Shown: positions 1 to 12,703, numbered from the stretch's first letter. The stretch: DNA of 64,000 nucleotides from Rhizoclosmatium globosum (GCA_002104985.1 MCGO01000029.1:186001-250000); one strand, 5' to 3'. Made by a program: numbers and translations. The notes: generated by a model not told the origin, from the letters alone.

Positions 1-1665
1 AATGTATCTTTCAACATTCAGCGACTCGAAATGTACCTCGAGAGTGAATACCACAGAGTTCGGCAACTTGAAGGCCGCCACTTGCCTCAATGATGTGTTG
101 ATCAAACCCATCAATTATGCGGGATACGCCGTTGTGACAACTTGTAGGATCTTAACCTGTAAAGCACTGTCAGCTAAACTTCTCTCTCGACAGACTCGGA
201 CGCAAACTGCAAAGTCCCTGCAAAACTCCAATACTTACCATCAATCCAAACACCATGTACCCCAAGTACAATTTGCTCACAAAACAACAACCAAGAGTTC
301 ATCACAACCACTTGTGATAAGACATACAACCTGGCTGCCACATCCAAATCTGTATTTGGCCCCACCACAGCCGTAACCGTCCAGACGTACTTGGATCCGT
401 CTTGTACTTACCCAGACGATAGATTCGATATCGCGCTGGGTGTATGTTTCTCAACCAACTGGCAATACAGTGATAACTCAATTTCCTCCGCGATTGCGCT
501 CAACACGACCGATGGAGTTCGTATTTCATTCTTTTCTGGCTCTGGATGTCAAGGAAAAAGCGTTTCGCCAGATTCGATTTTGTTTCCTGCAATGGGCGTT
601 TGTACCTCGCAAGCCAGGGTTTTCTATACACCTGGAAGTGGTGGTGAGAGCTCTGGACCTTCGATTGGTCTTATTGCAGGCGGTGTAGCTGGTGGCGTGG
701 TTCTTATCTTGTTGATTGTTGGGGCAGTGTGGTATTCCCGGAAATCAAAGGCTGTGGCTGAAAGTAATGTGGATCCAGTGAGGGATGAGCGTATCAACAA
801 GACAATGACGCTGCAGTTTTCGCAATATCCTACAGAGTACTCTGGTCAGTCTTCGTATTCACCACAGCCTGTTGCACATCCAACCCAGAATTCGAGTCAT
901 TCTCAACCGACCGCCCAACCAACACAATACTCTCAATATTCTCATCAACAGCAAGCAAATCAAACGCAAGTTATTGCTTCGAATAATTTGACTGAGAGAG
1001 GATATGCCGCTTACCCTCGCTCAGTCCATGGTTCAACTCATGGCTCGCACGGGAATGTACCCACTCGTATGGGTACTACCTCCACCTCTTTCCAAGCCGT
1101 GGACACTGCGACAATTGCTTCTGCAACAATTGGAAGCGCTGCGACTTACACTGCTTCAAACATCAATGTTGTTGGGGGCTTCAATGACGATACTGCCGCA
1201 ATGAGGTAAGTTCTTAAATGGCTATAATGCAACAACTAACTCATCAATAACAGCGATAGAACTAAGCCAGCGAACGTATTCGGCGAATTCAATGCAGTCG
1301 CGATCGGTGCTGGAAACCTCCGCGTCAACAATGTCTCCAACCTCGAGTACAACAATGAATCCATAAAAGTTCATGAATCGAATTTCGGAAAGCTTGTTCT
1401 TCCGTCACTGCCAAGTGTCTGGACTGTGAACGATGTTGTTGCCTGGACACAGGAGAATGATGGGAGCAGTGAAATGGTGGCTTTTGTGAGGGAGCAAGAG
1501 ATTGATGGACGAGCTTTGTTGCTCTTAACGGAGGGTCAATTGAGTTTCTTGAAGGTTGGATCACGTGTCAAGTTCTGGCAGAAGTTGAATGAGTTGAGAG
1601 AAGTGAATGCTTCTGTGTTAGCGACCGCTGATGAGCTGGCGCCTCCTCCTGAATATGTTGCATAG
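1..1665 (+). CDS. SAM-domain receptor-like protein 1 (5' partial)
   Basis: The 3' part of a single-pass membrane protein; its start lies before the window. Exons read as 1..143, 194..1205 and 1254..1665, with introns of 50 and 48 bases. The first intron restores the conserved VVTTYSDANC strand seen in the neighbours. The remaining ectodomain keeps the cysteine pattern of the family (Y-x-D-x-x-C strands). A membrane segment with GGVAGG lies near 660-735 and is followed by WYSRKSK, which predicts an outside N-terminus and inside C-terminus. A Gln/Ser/Thr-rich linker leads to a C-terminal SAM domain (about 1385-1600) with LPSLPSVW, the QEIDGRALLLL helix and FLKVGSR. Unlike later members it has no intron inside the SAM domain. 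Receptor or adhesion function is inferred from architecture only. Confidence 0.8.
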
Positions 1666-1723
1666 ATATAAAATAGAGTTTGTAGTATTTTGTTGGGTTG
1701 TCAAAGTGGGTGATCAAAAAAAG

Positions 1724-3769
1724 ATGGCGTCAAACCTCACAGCCACAATCTTGTACGCCGGACCAGGCTGCCCTGCCAACTATGCGATCCGTATCGACTA
1801 CGCACAACCAACTTCAACTGGCTGTGGACCAGCAACGATCTCGACCAGCTGTGCAAACAATGCTGCCACGGGTCTCTCGCAACGAAGCGCCTGTGTCGAC
1901 AGCAACAATCTTGCCACCTTCGGAAACGGCTTCTTTCCGGCTGACTCATCAGGAACAACTGGCGCAACTCAGATCCAGAGCCTGATCACTGCCAACTCAG
2001 ACTGTTCGGGCCCAGTCATTGGAGGTTCCCAAGTCCGCCTTGCCTCCTGCTTCCCAACAACCCCAGACGCTACATCTTCAGCAATGTTCAACATCGACGT
2101 CCAAACCGGCTCCCTCTACCTCTCAACCTTCTCCGACGACTGCACAACTCTCACAAACTCAACCCTCTACTCCTCTTCCTCAACCCCTTCCTGCATCACC
2201 TCCAAAAACACAAAAGTCACAACCTTAAACCCGTCAGACTACGTCGCCGTAACAACCTACTCCTCAAACACATGCACAACCCCCGCAAAAATCGAGTACG
2301 CCAAACTCAGCATCCCTTGCACAGAGAACCCCGTCTGTCATCCAAACGGATACAGCGAATTCATCACAACCACATGCTCAAAGACGAACCAAATCGACGC
2401 TCTCGCAAAGACGACATTCGGCACAACAACCCCATACTTCAAGCTGTACTCTTCAGTGAACGTGGACGCAACCTGCGAATACCCTGTTCCACCCGTATAC
2501 CAAGCGATCGGCGTATGTTACCCCTCACAGCCCTTCACGCCAAAGACAGGCGGTGCACCCGTCTCGCAATCGGTTTCGTCGAGTTTGAGTGCGAATGGGA
2601 CTGCGATTTCTGTGGTTTATTATGTTGGGACGGGGTGTCAGGGTGGTGTATACAGGACTGAAGTGTATCCTGTAGATGGGACTTGTACGTCGAATGGACG
2701 GGTTGTTTATAGCCCTCAAGCGGTTGTGACTGGTACGACAGGGAACGCGAATGGTGGAGGAAATAATGGTTCTGGTGAAGGTGGATCTAGTGGTGCTCCT
2801 GTTGGTGTGATCGCCGGAGGTGTTGTTGGAGGATTGGTGGTCTTGGGTTTGATTGGATTTGTAGTGTATTATTCACGCAACAAGAAGAATTCAGTGGATT
2901 CGGAGAAGTTAATTTCGACGGGTCCTCCTGCTGCACCTCCTGGCGTACCTGGATCTTCTAGGTCTGCGAATCAAGGAGTTATTGGATCAAACAATGCAGT
3001 GTATGGTGGTTCGACCGAGTTTTCATCTCAGACTGCCCCTACATCACAGCAGACTGGATATCCATCCTCTGTTAGTGGCTCGTCTGTTAACCCAGGTGGA
3101 TTGTACTTGAGTCAAACGGCTGCATTGGCTGCCTCTCAGGTTGATACTACCACGATTGGTGCATCCAGTCACGGAATGTCCAATATCAAAGTGATTGACG
3201 GATCTACGCTTGGCTCAACTGACAATTCTGGGTAAATTTTCCTCTCCTCATTTTGACCATCCTCTTGTGATCCTTGACAATGTTGTCATGATCGCTGACA
3301 ATTTCTATGGGATCAAAATTGTTTAGCTAATTGATATTTACCTTAAAATAGTACGGAAAAGCCAAAGGACGCCATCAACATTTTCGGTGAATTGAACGCA
3401 GCCGCATTGGGTGGGGTCACTACTGTTCGCATGAGTAAGGCTGACGAAGCGAAACTCGACAAACTGAGCAAGGGAGGCCGTGAATATGAAACTCAATATG
3501 GTCAATTGATTCTCCCCACTCTTCCATCCCAATGGACTATTCAAGATGTGCACGCGTGGGTACAGGAAAACGAAGGCAGTCCTGAAATGTTGACGTTTGT
3601 AAAAGAGCAGGAGATTGACGGACGGGCACTGTTATTACTGACTCAAGAACAGCTTGGATTCTTGAAAGTTGGCGCTAGAGTCAAGTTTTGGGAGAAGCTG
3701 AATGAGTTGAGACAGATAAATGCATCGGCTTCAGATGAATTGAACCCACCACCACAATATGCAGAATAG
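1724..3769 (+). CDS. SAM-domain receptor-like protein 2
   Basis: Complete and intact family member of 641 residues, exons 1724..3231 and 3352..3769 (intron 120 bases, longer than usual). The ATG at 1724 sits 58 bases after the previous stop and starts MASNLTATILYAGPGC, which is already the first ectodomain strand, so there is no ordinary signal peptide. Residues 1-350 are the Cys-rich ectodomain. The membrane segment at about 361-388 (GVIAGGVVGGLVVLGLIGF) is followed by YYSRNKK. The linker is Ser/Gly/Pro/Gln-rich. A SAM domain at about 555-625 has LPTLPSQW, QEIDGRALLLL and FLKVGARVKFW, and the tail is Pro-rich. SAM domains usually self-associate or bind partner SAM domains, so a signalling or scaffold role at the membrane is inferred. 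It is the best intact reference for the SAM-A subtype. Confidence 0.85.
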
Positions 3770-3923
3770 ATAGACGTGTTTCTATGGAAAGCACAATAGA
3801 ACATTATTAATGAATAAATCTCTTAACGCTTTGCGTGTCTGTTTTTGTGTCTGTTTTTTTTGAATCTGGATTCTGTATTTAAAACACTCAAGCAAAACCC
3901 TCATAGCCACAACTACCCACCCA

Positions 3924-5619
3924 ATGTCGCTCGCAGCCACTCTCTTGTACGCAGACGCACAGTGCCGGGGACCACCAGCGCGTGCGGACTTCATTCTTCC
4001 CAACAACGCGAACACGGGCTGTGTGTCGAGTGCCGTGGCGTCGAAGTGTTCCGTGTCAGCGACATCGAACGGCTTCCAAACCTCGACGATTTGTGTTGAA
4101 CCAGCGACCCAGTTTAAGTTTAATCCGTGGTCGAATTCGAGTGTTGTTGTTCGCGTGTTCAAAAGCGAGAACGGCGCTGACTGTTCATCAACTGTTCAAG
4201 TTGGATTTGCACAGCCCGTCGACGCCTGTGCGCCCTCGAACGGCGTCTTTACTCGGCTTACAATCGATCCAATCTCTCGCGAACTCTACTCGGCAACCTA
4301 CTCGGACTCCGCGTGCACGGCCCTGACAAGTGTGAAGACGTATGACACCTCAGTCGCCTGTAATGCGGGCATCTCAATCTCTCTTGCAAACTACAATGGC
4401 TTCTCTGAAGTGACTTCTTATACTGGCTCCGATTGCTCTACCCCGCGAAGCTATCGTTCCAGGTCTCAGGCTCACCTTGCTCGCCAGGTCCAACCTGTCG
4501 CAAAAACAGCGACGGGGAATACGAAACGCGTGTATGCTCTACAAATCAAACCGATATCGTAACTCGTCCTTCTGCTGTATTCAAAAACGCCTCATACTTT
4601 ACTCTCCAAGAATTTACGGATGCCAAGTGCTCTCTCCCAAAGAGTTCAGCCATGCTTGTACTTGGTACCTGTTTCCCAACAACCACCTCTCTTGACCGAA
4701 GCATTCAATCTGCGTCTTCATCTCTTTCGGCTGATGGCTCTGCTGTTCGCGTCTCGTACTTTGCCACACCTGATTGCCAAGGTACTGAGTCTGGCCCATC
4801 AACATCATTCCCCACAGACGGAACGTGTACATTTGGCACAAAAGTTGTTCTTGGATCCCCTTCTCTTCGCCCTGCACCTTCTGTCACGGCAGTGCCAGTG
4901 GCTGGAATTGCGGGTGGTATCATTGCAGCAATTATTCTCTTGGGACTCGTCGTTTTGGAACAATTACTACCACCGTCGAGGAAGCACTCCTGTCGATTCC
5001 GAGAAACTGATTTCTTCAGCAGCGAGTATGGCAGGCGAGGAAACCTCATCCGTTGTCTCCATCGCTGACAGTCAATCCTCTTCTCGTGTCCCTTGGTGGG
5101 AAAAGAAGCAACCCACTCGCTCCTTATTGGCAACTGGTGAAGATGAGGAAGTTTCTTCAGTTGCTGAGAGCACTGGATCTGGATCAAAGCGATTGGTGGT
5201 TGTCAGTCGAATGACGATGGGCGGTTCCAAGAAACGCGGCGCCGATTCAGAAGTCCAACGCAAAATAACCGATAAAGAACAACTTCGCGCCATGTTTGGT
5301 GACTTGTCTCTTCCTGCACTTCCCTCCCAATGGACCTCACAAGATGTTGTTGTGTGGTGTTTCAAGAATGACGGCACTCCTGGACTCCTCAAGTATATTA
5401 AAGGTATTCCGATCTTTTTTGATTCTATTATGAGGTAACCGTACCATATTAGGTCAAAACATTGACGGTCGCGCGCTTCTTGAACTGACAGAGGACCAAT
5501 TGGCTAAAGTGAAAATTGGAAATCGTGCAAAATTCTGGGAAAAGCTGAATGAGTTGAAGCGTGTCAATTCTTCCATTCTGGCTGCTGAATCTGTGTCGGA
5601 TGTCCAGCCTGATGCCTAA
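3924..5619 (+). CDS. SAM-domain receptor-like protein 3, two frameshifts
   Basis: Third array member, exons 3924..5403 and 5453..5619. The reading frame is broken twice. Near 4440 the CCCC run is one base short, as the frame resumes with PAKLSFQVSG as in the paralogues. Near 4955 the TTTT run in the membrane segment has one base too many (or two missing). Otherwise the order is conserved: MSLAATLLYADAQC start, Cys-rich ectodomain, membrane segment with AGIAGGIIAAIILLGLVV, linker with a DSEKLISS motif, then SAM with LPALPSQW and NIDGRALLEL. A 49-base intron splits the SAM domain just before the IDG helix, at a site shared with members 4-7. The junction intron before the SAM exon is absent here. 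The SAM-A type ending KIGNRAKFWEKLNELK groups it with members 1 and 2. Both breaks are in homopolymers, so sequence error is plausible. Confidence 0.7.
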
Positions 5620-5760
5620 TCAATCTACTTTCTATGTCTCTCATTCTCTGGTGTTACCTCCCCTCATACCCTTTTAACCCTCATGTTAATTATAAATGAA
5701 AGTTCCAACTGATTTTTCAAAGTTGCCTGACAAACCAAGCACAAGTACCGAAAAGGCCCA

Positions 5761-7650
5761 ATGGCAACTCAATCGCCCGTCGCTATCATCTACTTCCAAG
5801 ATGCGCATGCTCTGTGCCTGGATACATCTCGTACGTTTACAACGAAACTGGAGCGGACTGCAGCTCCGCCGACATCAACGACTGCCAACCTTTCCCAGGC
5901 ATGACAAATTGGTGGGGAAAGACTGTTTGCGTATCAGATATCAAGGCATTTGGAAACAGTATCTTTGGATCAAACACAGTCCAGCTGCAACTCCTCCAAA
6001 CCGGTCCAGGCTGCAAATCAAGTCCAACCGCTGGTCAACAGTTTGCCTTAAACCAGTGCACTCTCGTTAAACCAGGATCTTTATCCACCGCTGTATCCAC
6101 AAAGGTCATCATCGACCCATCAACAACCAAAGTCTATGGACAACCTACTCCGATCCAAACTGCCAAACATACCTAGACGCATACCCAATTCCAAACAGCC
6201 CCGACATATTCTGCCTCTCAAACCAATACTCCTCGACAATCCTAAACTACTCCAAAAAACTCTCCCTCAAAACCATTTACTCCTCAGATTCCTGTAAATC
6301 CCCTGCCCGTATTTCATACGACTCCGTGTCTTCCTGCACGTCTTCAACACAGTGCACATCCTCAAACACCACAGAATATTCAACAACAGAATGTACATCC
6401 GTATACGACCTCCCCAAACTCTCTCAACAAGCCTTTCCCGGGCCATACTTTATATACCAGCCATACTTGGACGCGAAATGCGCGACCCCACTTCCACAGC
6501 AAGCCATCGCGTTGAACACGTGTTTCAGTGTGACACTCGCGTCAGGGGCGACACGGTTCTTGAACGCTACGACGGCAGATGACAAGAGTGTTTTGATGCA
6601 ATGGTATGACGCGACAGGGTGTCTTGGGGATCCTGTTTCAGTTGAATTTTTTTCTGGGGGTGGAGAATGTGTTCCGGGGAAGGGTGAGGTGTTTTATTCT
6701 GGGTTGGGTGATGTTGGGGTTGTGTCAACATCCGTTGGGAGTGGTGTTGGAGTTGCCATGAATTCAACTGATTCTGGTGGAATGGGGTTCCTGTCGGTAT
6801 TATTGTTGGAGGTGTTTTGGAGGTTTGTTCTTGCTGGCTGTTGTTTTGTTTGTGGTTTGCTGTTGTGCAGCGAGGAGTCAGAGGAGGAAGTTAAGGGAGG
6901 CAGCGATTTTGCGGTTGATTCTGCTGGGCCTAAACGATCGTTCACGATTCTTCCCGCAAGTATGACAATCAGGAATGCAAGGACTATGTTGAGGAGACTA
7001 CTGTGTTCCGATTTCCCTTTTTGAACGGTACTTTGAGTACAACAGCATCCGCGCCTCGTTATTCCATGGCAACTGCGACGATCCTGTCAAGTGATGAACC
7101 CGATTTCATGACGTCTAGAGGAGTTACTACGAGGTGTTTCTGCGATATCTGCTTTGAATGATCGTTACTCAACCTAAACACTGATATTACAGGGTAACAG
7201 AAAAAGAATCTCAAGGAGTCGACATGTTTAGAACCATGAACACACTGCAATCATCATCAACGGCATTCACGTCCAAGGAAAGCGCAGGTGTCTCAAACCG
7301 TGCATCCGAATACACCATGTTTGGAGACTTGTTATTACCCGTCTTGCCATCTGACTGGACAGTTGAACACGTGTCAGAATGGGTTGTTGGGAATGATGGA
7401 ACGTATGAGATGCTTGAGTATATTCATGGTAACTTCATTGTACTCTTTCAAATGGTTTGATATGAACCGGTCTTTTGTAGAGCATGGAATCGACGGGCGT
7501 GCCTTGCTGTTGTTGAATGTGGATGATTTCAGCTTTCCAACAAAGGGACGGCGGATTCGGTTTCAAGATGCACTGGATAATTTGAGAACTCTGCAAACGA
7601 CGCATTCCGCCCAAACAGATCCCTCCCTCTCCCTTCCTTCTTATTCTTGA
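5761..7650 (+). pseudogene. SAM-domain receptor-like protein 4, six frameshifts
   Basis: Homology to the neighbours can be followed end to end, but the first exon (5761..7133) changes frame six times, near 5807, 6138, 6785, 6820, 6890 and 6958. Every step fits loss of one base, and the net shift returns to the frame of the next exon. Later exons 7193..7428 and 7481..7650 are intact and encode the SAM domain (LPVLPSDW, IDGRALLLL, FSFPTKGRRIRF, SAM-B subtype). The start MATQSPVAIIYF, the Y-x-D-x-x-C strands, the membrane stretch (GVPVGIIVGGVL then GGLFLLAVVLFVVCCC) and a basic stop-transfer are all recognisable. It is either a decaying copy or a badly called stretch. The intact SAM and splice sites, and the purely one-base losses, argue for the second. 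Confidence 0.6.
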
Positions 7651-7733
7651 AGCAGAATTTGAAAAAATTTGAACGCGGCAGAACTTCAAAGTCCAAAAGC
7701 ATACCTAGCCTCTTCTCCCAGTCGCCTGCCGCC

Positions 7734-9775
7734 ATGTCTGCCCCTGTTCTAACAGCGAAGGTCATGTTCCTGGACGCTCAATGCGCGACAGTCCCGTCTT
7801 TACGTCCTTCCTGTACCCAAATGCAACCGACTGCACTCCAACCGCTTCATTTGTTAGTTCCACTTGCACCAAGTCCACAACCAACCCAGGCTACTACTAC
7901 ACGTCTCAATGTGTGCCAGATCAGTCAAAGATCGGTAGTACTTTGTGGCCAAACACTGCCACATACCAACTATTAACAACTGGTCAGGGCTGCACCAACC
8001 CAGCCCAATCGGGTCTTCAATGGCCCTTCAACACTTGCGTCAAGGTTCCTCCCAGCCTTATTGACTCCAAGAACCCTAAATACACCATCCTCTCTGTCAA
8101 AACCACAATGGATCCATCCAATGGAAACCTCTACTTTGCAACTTTTATCGATGATGCCTGCAAGACAAACTGGGACTACATCCCCGCAGGTTCCCCGGCC
8201 GCCCCATCCTGCTTCGAAGGCCTCAAATCAACCCTCTTCAACTACGCCAACCAACTCTCAATGAAAACAGTCTACACCTCCTCAGACTGCAAAACCCCAA
8301 CCCTCCTCACATACGAACCGATCACATCCTCCACATGCACACCAAACCCTTCTTGCTCCCCTTCAAACAATGTCGGAGAATATGCTTCCACAGCATGCAC
8401 GAAAGTAAACGACATCACCGTCAGATCGCAACAACTATTCTCAACAACCCCATACCTCACCTACCAACCCTACATCGACACAGCCTGCACAATCCCCCTC
8501 TCCGCGCAATCCATCGCCATAAACACGTGTTTCAACACCGCTGCGACGGATGGATCCCCCGGTTCGTTGAACGCGACGGTTTCAGGGGATGGAAAGACGG
8601 TTACGTTGAACCGGTATGCGGAGAAGGGGTGTATTGGAACGCCGAACCCATTTCCTGCAGATATCTTTCCGGTGGATGGGACTTGTACTGTGAAAGGGAA
8701 GGTGTTTTATACGGCGTCGGTTGCTGTGACGAGTGGGCTGGGAATAATGGGAGTACCTCGGGGAATGCGGTTTCGACTGGTGGTGGTAGCGGTAATAATG
8801 GTAGTGGTGATATCACGAATGGGGGATCTCAAGGAAGTTCTGGTCCTTCAGGAGGTGCTATTGCGGGTGGTGTTATTGGAGGCTTAGTTGTCTTGGCAGC
8901 AATTGTGTTTGGGTTCTTTTACTACAGAAACAAGGGAAAGAAAGGTCGTGCGATTCGGAAGCTGCGTCAGTACAATTGTCGACGGGAACTGAGGCACCAT
9001 TTATGGCTGCTTCAGGACCTGCGCCAAGTCAAATTCGTTCAAGACCTCAATCTGCGTTTCCGTTCCTCAATTCTTCTATTAGTAGTGTTCCAACAAATCC
9101 TTCAAACTCTCAAGCAACGGCGACTGCTACGGGTACTGGACCTGCAACCACTGCCGCATCTGCTGTCGCCGTTACTATGAGTGCGAGCAACCCAGTGACA
9201 GCAACATCTTCTGGCCCAAGGTAGACCTCTTCTTTATCGACTAGAATGTATTAATTTATCTGCGGATACAGTACCGAAAAGGAACGAGGAGTTAATGTCT
9301 TTGCCAGCATTTCGTCAGGTCCAGATGAAAAGCGTTCAGCAAGCATGTTTACGTCCTTGAATAACTTGACAATTTCAACGGCTATTCCGACAAAAGAGCA
9401 AGAAGCAGCTGCCGAAGCCAGAGCCAACAAGGAGTTGACAATGTTTGGCGACTTGTTACTTCCAGCTGTTCCAAGCGAATGGACCGTTCACGATGTTATC
9501 GAATGGGTTTCCAAGAATGAAGGGACTCCTGATATTTTGAAGTTTATTCTCGGTGAGATTTTGGTATTCTGTTTTCAATTTGGTGGCTGAACCTTTTCGT
9601 TGCAGACCAAGAAATCGACGGTCGCGCCTTATTGCTAATGAACGTTGAAGAATTCTCGTTCCCAACAATGGGTCGTCGTATGCGTTTCAAAGAGTCATTA
9701 GATGAGTTGCGCAGTATCAACTCAGCCAAGATCTTGTCTTCCAACTCCTATGCTCCTCCGCCATCCTATTCTTAG
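7734..9775 (+). CDS. SAM-domain receptor-like protein 5, three frameshifts
   Basis: Exons 7734..9220, 9272..9552 and 9606..9775. It starts MSAPVLTAKVMFLDAQC, with no signal peptide. Single missing bases are inferred near 7792 (CCC), 8740 (GGG) and 8954; adding one base at each gives a continuous 1490-base first exon with correct splice phase. The ectodomain has the family Cys pattern with CKTP and CSPSNN segments. A Gly/Ser/Asn-rich stretch precedes the membrane helix (AGGVIGGLVVLAAIVFGFFYY, then RNKGKKGR). The linker is Ala/Thr/Ser-rich. The SAM domain has LPAVPSEW, DQEIDGRALLLM and FSFPTMGRRMRF (SAM-B) and is split by a 53-base intron. The short tail PPPSYS resembles other SAM-B tails ending PSYS. 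Confidence 0.72.
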
Positions 9776-9905
9776 AAAATCTCTTATCGTTATTAAATAA
9801 AGCGGATACATTTTTTACTGATTGACCTGCATTTAGTTCATAGTATCCTGATGCAACGAATGAAAACAGTCATTCCATCATTCCAAAAGAAACAAATCAT
9901 AGAGA

Positions 9906-11040
9906 TCATAGAGGAGTCCTTCTGCCTGCTGGCTCAACAGTAGCAGGATCAATGCGTTCCACCTTCTTTCCCTTCCCTTCCTTCACATCCACACCAGCAA
10001 ACCCAGAAAACTCACTCAAGCTCAATCCACGTTCTTCTTTCTTTACCAACCGAACACCCTGTCGATGTTTCCTAACACCAAATTCATCTTCCTGGCTTCC
10101 ACCAACACTAGTGCTAGCCTTCACTTGTCTCAACGCTGGACGCACCGCCTCTACAACAGGTTCAGCAGAAATAGGATTTGACGAGCCCAACGCCAAACGG
10201 CTTAATAACTCTTGTAGATGGCGTGAACCCTTTCTCCTCCGCATGACCTTGTGGAATGATACCAGAAGCAGGACGCACGTACTTGTGTTTCACAGATTCC
10301 GCTGGTTTGGCATTCGCAACAACTGACTTGGGTGTTGTGGCTGGATCCTGGTCCCTGGAGATAGAGACCGAGTCCATGCCAAGAACAATTGAGCTGTTCA
10401 AGTTGTGGTTGACTGCACCTTGCCGAAGACCGGGAGTGAAAGGGGTGGCAGGTTCCGTGGCGGCAGTGAGAGGGTTTGAGTCTCCACGGCCCAGAGGTTT
10501 GATGACCTTTGTGGAGGGAGTGAATACTGGATCGTCTGGTTGAGGGATGATTCCAGCTACGGGGCGAATGTGTTTTGATTTTGCGGATACGGCGGGAGTG
10601 TGTTGGTGGTGGGGACTCAGCGGAGTGGTGGTTGTGACAGGTTTCGGGGATGGAGCCGGGGAAGCGGCATCGCCAAAGACGATTGAAGACTGAGTGCGGC
10701 GTGCAGCAAGTGGTGAAGCGGGCGATGGAGACGTTGAAGAAGGTGGTTCGTGGTGGGTGATTGGCGATGGTCGGGGCGACGGAACAACTCGCTCTGGTTT
10801 TGGTGTGTGGATCGGCGTTCGAAGTGGCGCTGAAGAAGGCGTTGGTGCGAATTGAGACGAGGTGTCGCTGCCGAGCGAAATGGACGAGTGGCCGCCGGTG
10901 GGACTCGCTTGCTCATTTGGTGTGGGTTTTTGATCAGCCCAATATCCTTCTGATCAAGCTGTTTCATGTAACCTGACAGAATGCTGCACCAATTTGAAGA
11001 TTGGGACACCCTCGCCTAAGTCAGCCTCCGTTATCATCAT
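9906..11040 (-). CDS. Jupiter/HN1-like low-complexity repeat protein, one frameshift
   Basis: Minus-strand gene inside the receptor array. Proposed exons are 11040..11010 and 10949..9906 (60-base intron), giving about 357 residues if one surplus base in the GGG run near 10187 is removed. The protein is Pro/Ser/Thr-rich and has a duplicated unit: SSIVFGD..., a Lys-His-x-Arg-Pro-Val/Ala-x-Gly-Ile-Ile-Pro-Gln segment, then STKVIKPLGRGDSNP; the second copy is SSIVLGM..., VRPASGIIPQ, STRVIKPFGVGSSNP. A third SSISLG lies near the N-terminus. These short motifs resemble the SSRVL..PGG..S and S-L-V-L-G motifs of the animal Jupiter/HN1 (JPT) microtubule-associated family, but the match is short and I could not test it. 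The C-terminal 80 residues are basic. The first exon is the least certain part. Confidence 0.5.
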
Positions 11041-11211
11041 TTCAAGTACACTTGGGGTTAGAGATCGCAGTGGAAGTTCTGCTTGAATAGGAGGTATAAT
11101 AGAGCGCGAATAAACAGATTTCAACTGTAGGATTGCAGTTGAGGTTCAGGAGGATTCAAATACGATAGTGTTTAAGGGATTCTTAAACACTCTCATGCAA
11201 AAATCCAACAG

Positions 11212-11906
11212 TCAATCAACCTCTTTATTGTTAAGCTCTTCTTCATAATCTGGTAGTTCTACTGCGCATTCCAATTTATGCCCTTGCCTCCAATGTATCG
11301 CTTGATGTTCTCGTGAACAGTATGCAACACTTTTGCATTTACTGCATAGCTTAAGTTCCTTTACTCGCGGTTGCTGAAATTGATTTTCTATGCCGAAGTC
11401 CCCAAACGCAGGTAAGGATTCTGTTGAAGATGCCAATGACGTGGTACCTCCACCTCCTGAAGATTCTGAAATACATACGACACACGTCCGTAATGAACTC
11501 GATCGAAGGTATGATATGAGACTCGCTAGAGTCATACATCAAACTGAGAACGCGGTACTTCCGATATGTCGTCACTTTCCACGTTTCCGTCCAAATCATA
11601 ACAAGGATCCCGAAATATCATTCCAACAGGTAAACGCGATGCATTTTCTTGCCAGTCCCGTTTAATTGCAACATAGTTCGCAAGCGCCTTATCAAACACA
11701 TTATCTGTTGATATATTTTGGTTCTCTTCATAGATCCGTGAGACTCCCGGTATTCGTAGATTGAATCCCTTGTTTGCCATAAACTGTACGATAGGATTTC
11801 GCATGAATTCCAGCTTTTCTTGTTGTTGAGAGGACGCGTCTGTATCATGAACTAGATCAGACCTCATCGACTCTATTTGTCGTGTCCTCGTCTCATAGTC
11901 ACCCAA
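11212..11906 (-). CDS. MYND-type zinc-finger protein, one frameshift
   Basis: About 231 residues if one base is added near 11533, where the first frame ends (PRSQFDV) and the next begins (MTLASLIS) with an ATGA overlap. The N-terminal half has no family I recognise; it contains NPIVQFMANKGFNLRIPG. The C-terminal half has CVVC, then a spacer, then LCSKCKSVAYCSREHQ and HWRQGHKLEC, the C-x2-C...C-x2-C-x5-C-x3-H-x7-H-x3-C pattern of a MYND zinc finger. MYND domains bind proline-rich partner peptides. An intron rather than a frameshift could join the halves, but no GT..AG pair gave the right phase while keeping the CVVC pair. Confidence 0.6.
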
Positions 11907-12044
11907 TGTTTACTCCACGCATTCTTTTAGACACCACTTAATCCACGAAGCTTCTAACCGTTCCCCCTTCAACACATGCCATAGAACCATGAACTCTACC
12001 ATCCCTTCAATCCTCCGCCGCCATACTTCATCCCCGCCACATGT

Positions 12045-12703
12045 TCACAAGCGTATCCAACACTCACGTGTCACCTCAATATCCCAACAATCCGATCCAA
12101 ACACATTCTCAGCCGCCTCATCCAAAGTCCAAAAGCAGTACTCAGGTCTGTTCAGCAAAACCCACAACTCCCCCATCGACGCCGGCCGAATCCCTCTGGG
12201 CATACTCACAGGTCTATGCGCGTCATCCAGCGGCAGCGTATACAGAGCCAACACAAGTCCCAACTCCACATCCGTCTTTGACATTGTCTTTCCCCCATCC
12301 GCCATACGAACCAACGCGGTACGCACAATGTTAGAAGCGGAGTTGTATCCGAGGGGTAGCGACGAGCCGGATTGGTTGAGGCTGTTGAGGTAGGCGATTG
12401 AGAAGGAGGGAGTGTTTGGACCTGTGTGGAGGGCGCAGTCTCTGAGAGGGATGTTCCGTGTGTGTGAAGCATGAGGGATGAGTGGACTGGAAGTTGGTCT
12501 TGGGTTGATGAAGGAGAGGAAGGAGAGGTTGAAGGGATAGGGAAGATGAAGAGGGAGACGAGGGCGATGGTTCCACTTGCGTCACAGCATGTTACGTAGT
12601 GTTTTTGATGTGCTGGTTGAGGAAGTGTTTTTGAGTTTAACAAGTGGCGGAGTTGACGGGTTTCGGTGGTTTCGGTGAATGTGGCTCTGGATCTGTTTGC
12701 CAT
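12045..12703 (-). CDS. Unrecognised protein, one frameshift
   Basis: Reads as about 219 residues from ATG 12703 to a TGA at 12045 if one base is missing near 12480-12560. The N-terminal part contains HYVTCCDASGTIALVSLFIF. The C-terminal part is well formed: a segment with GYNSASNIVRTALVRMADGG, then LGLVLALYTLPLDD, RPVSMPRGIRPASMGELWVL and NRPEYCFWTLDEAAENVFG. The clean C-terminal frame and its stop argue for a real gene. I recognise no domain. It lies divergently beside receptor-like protein 6, sharing a 226-base upstream region. Confidence 0.45.
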
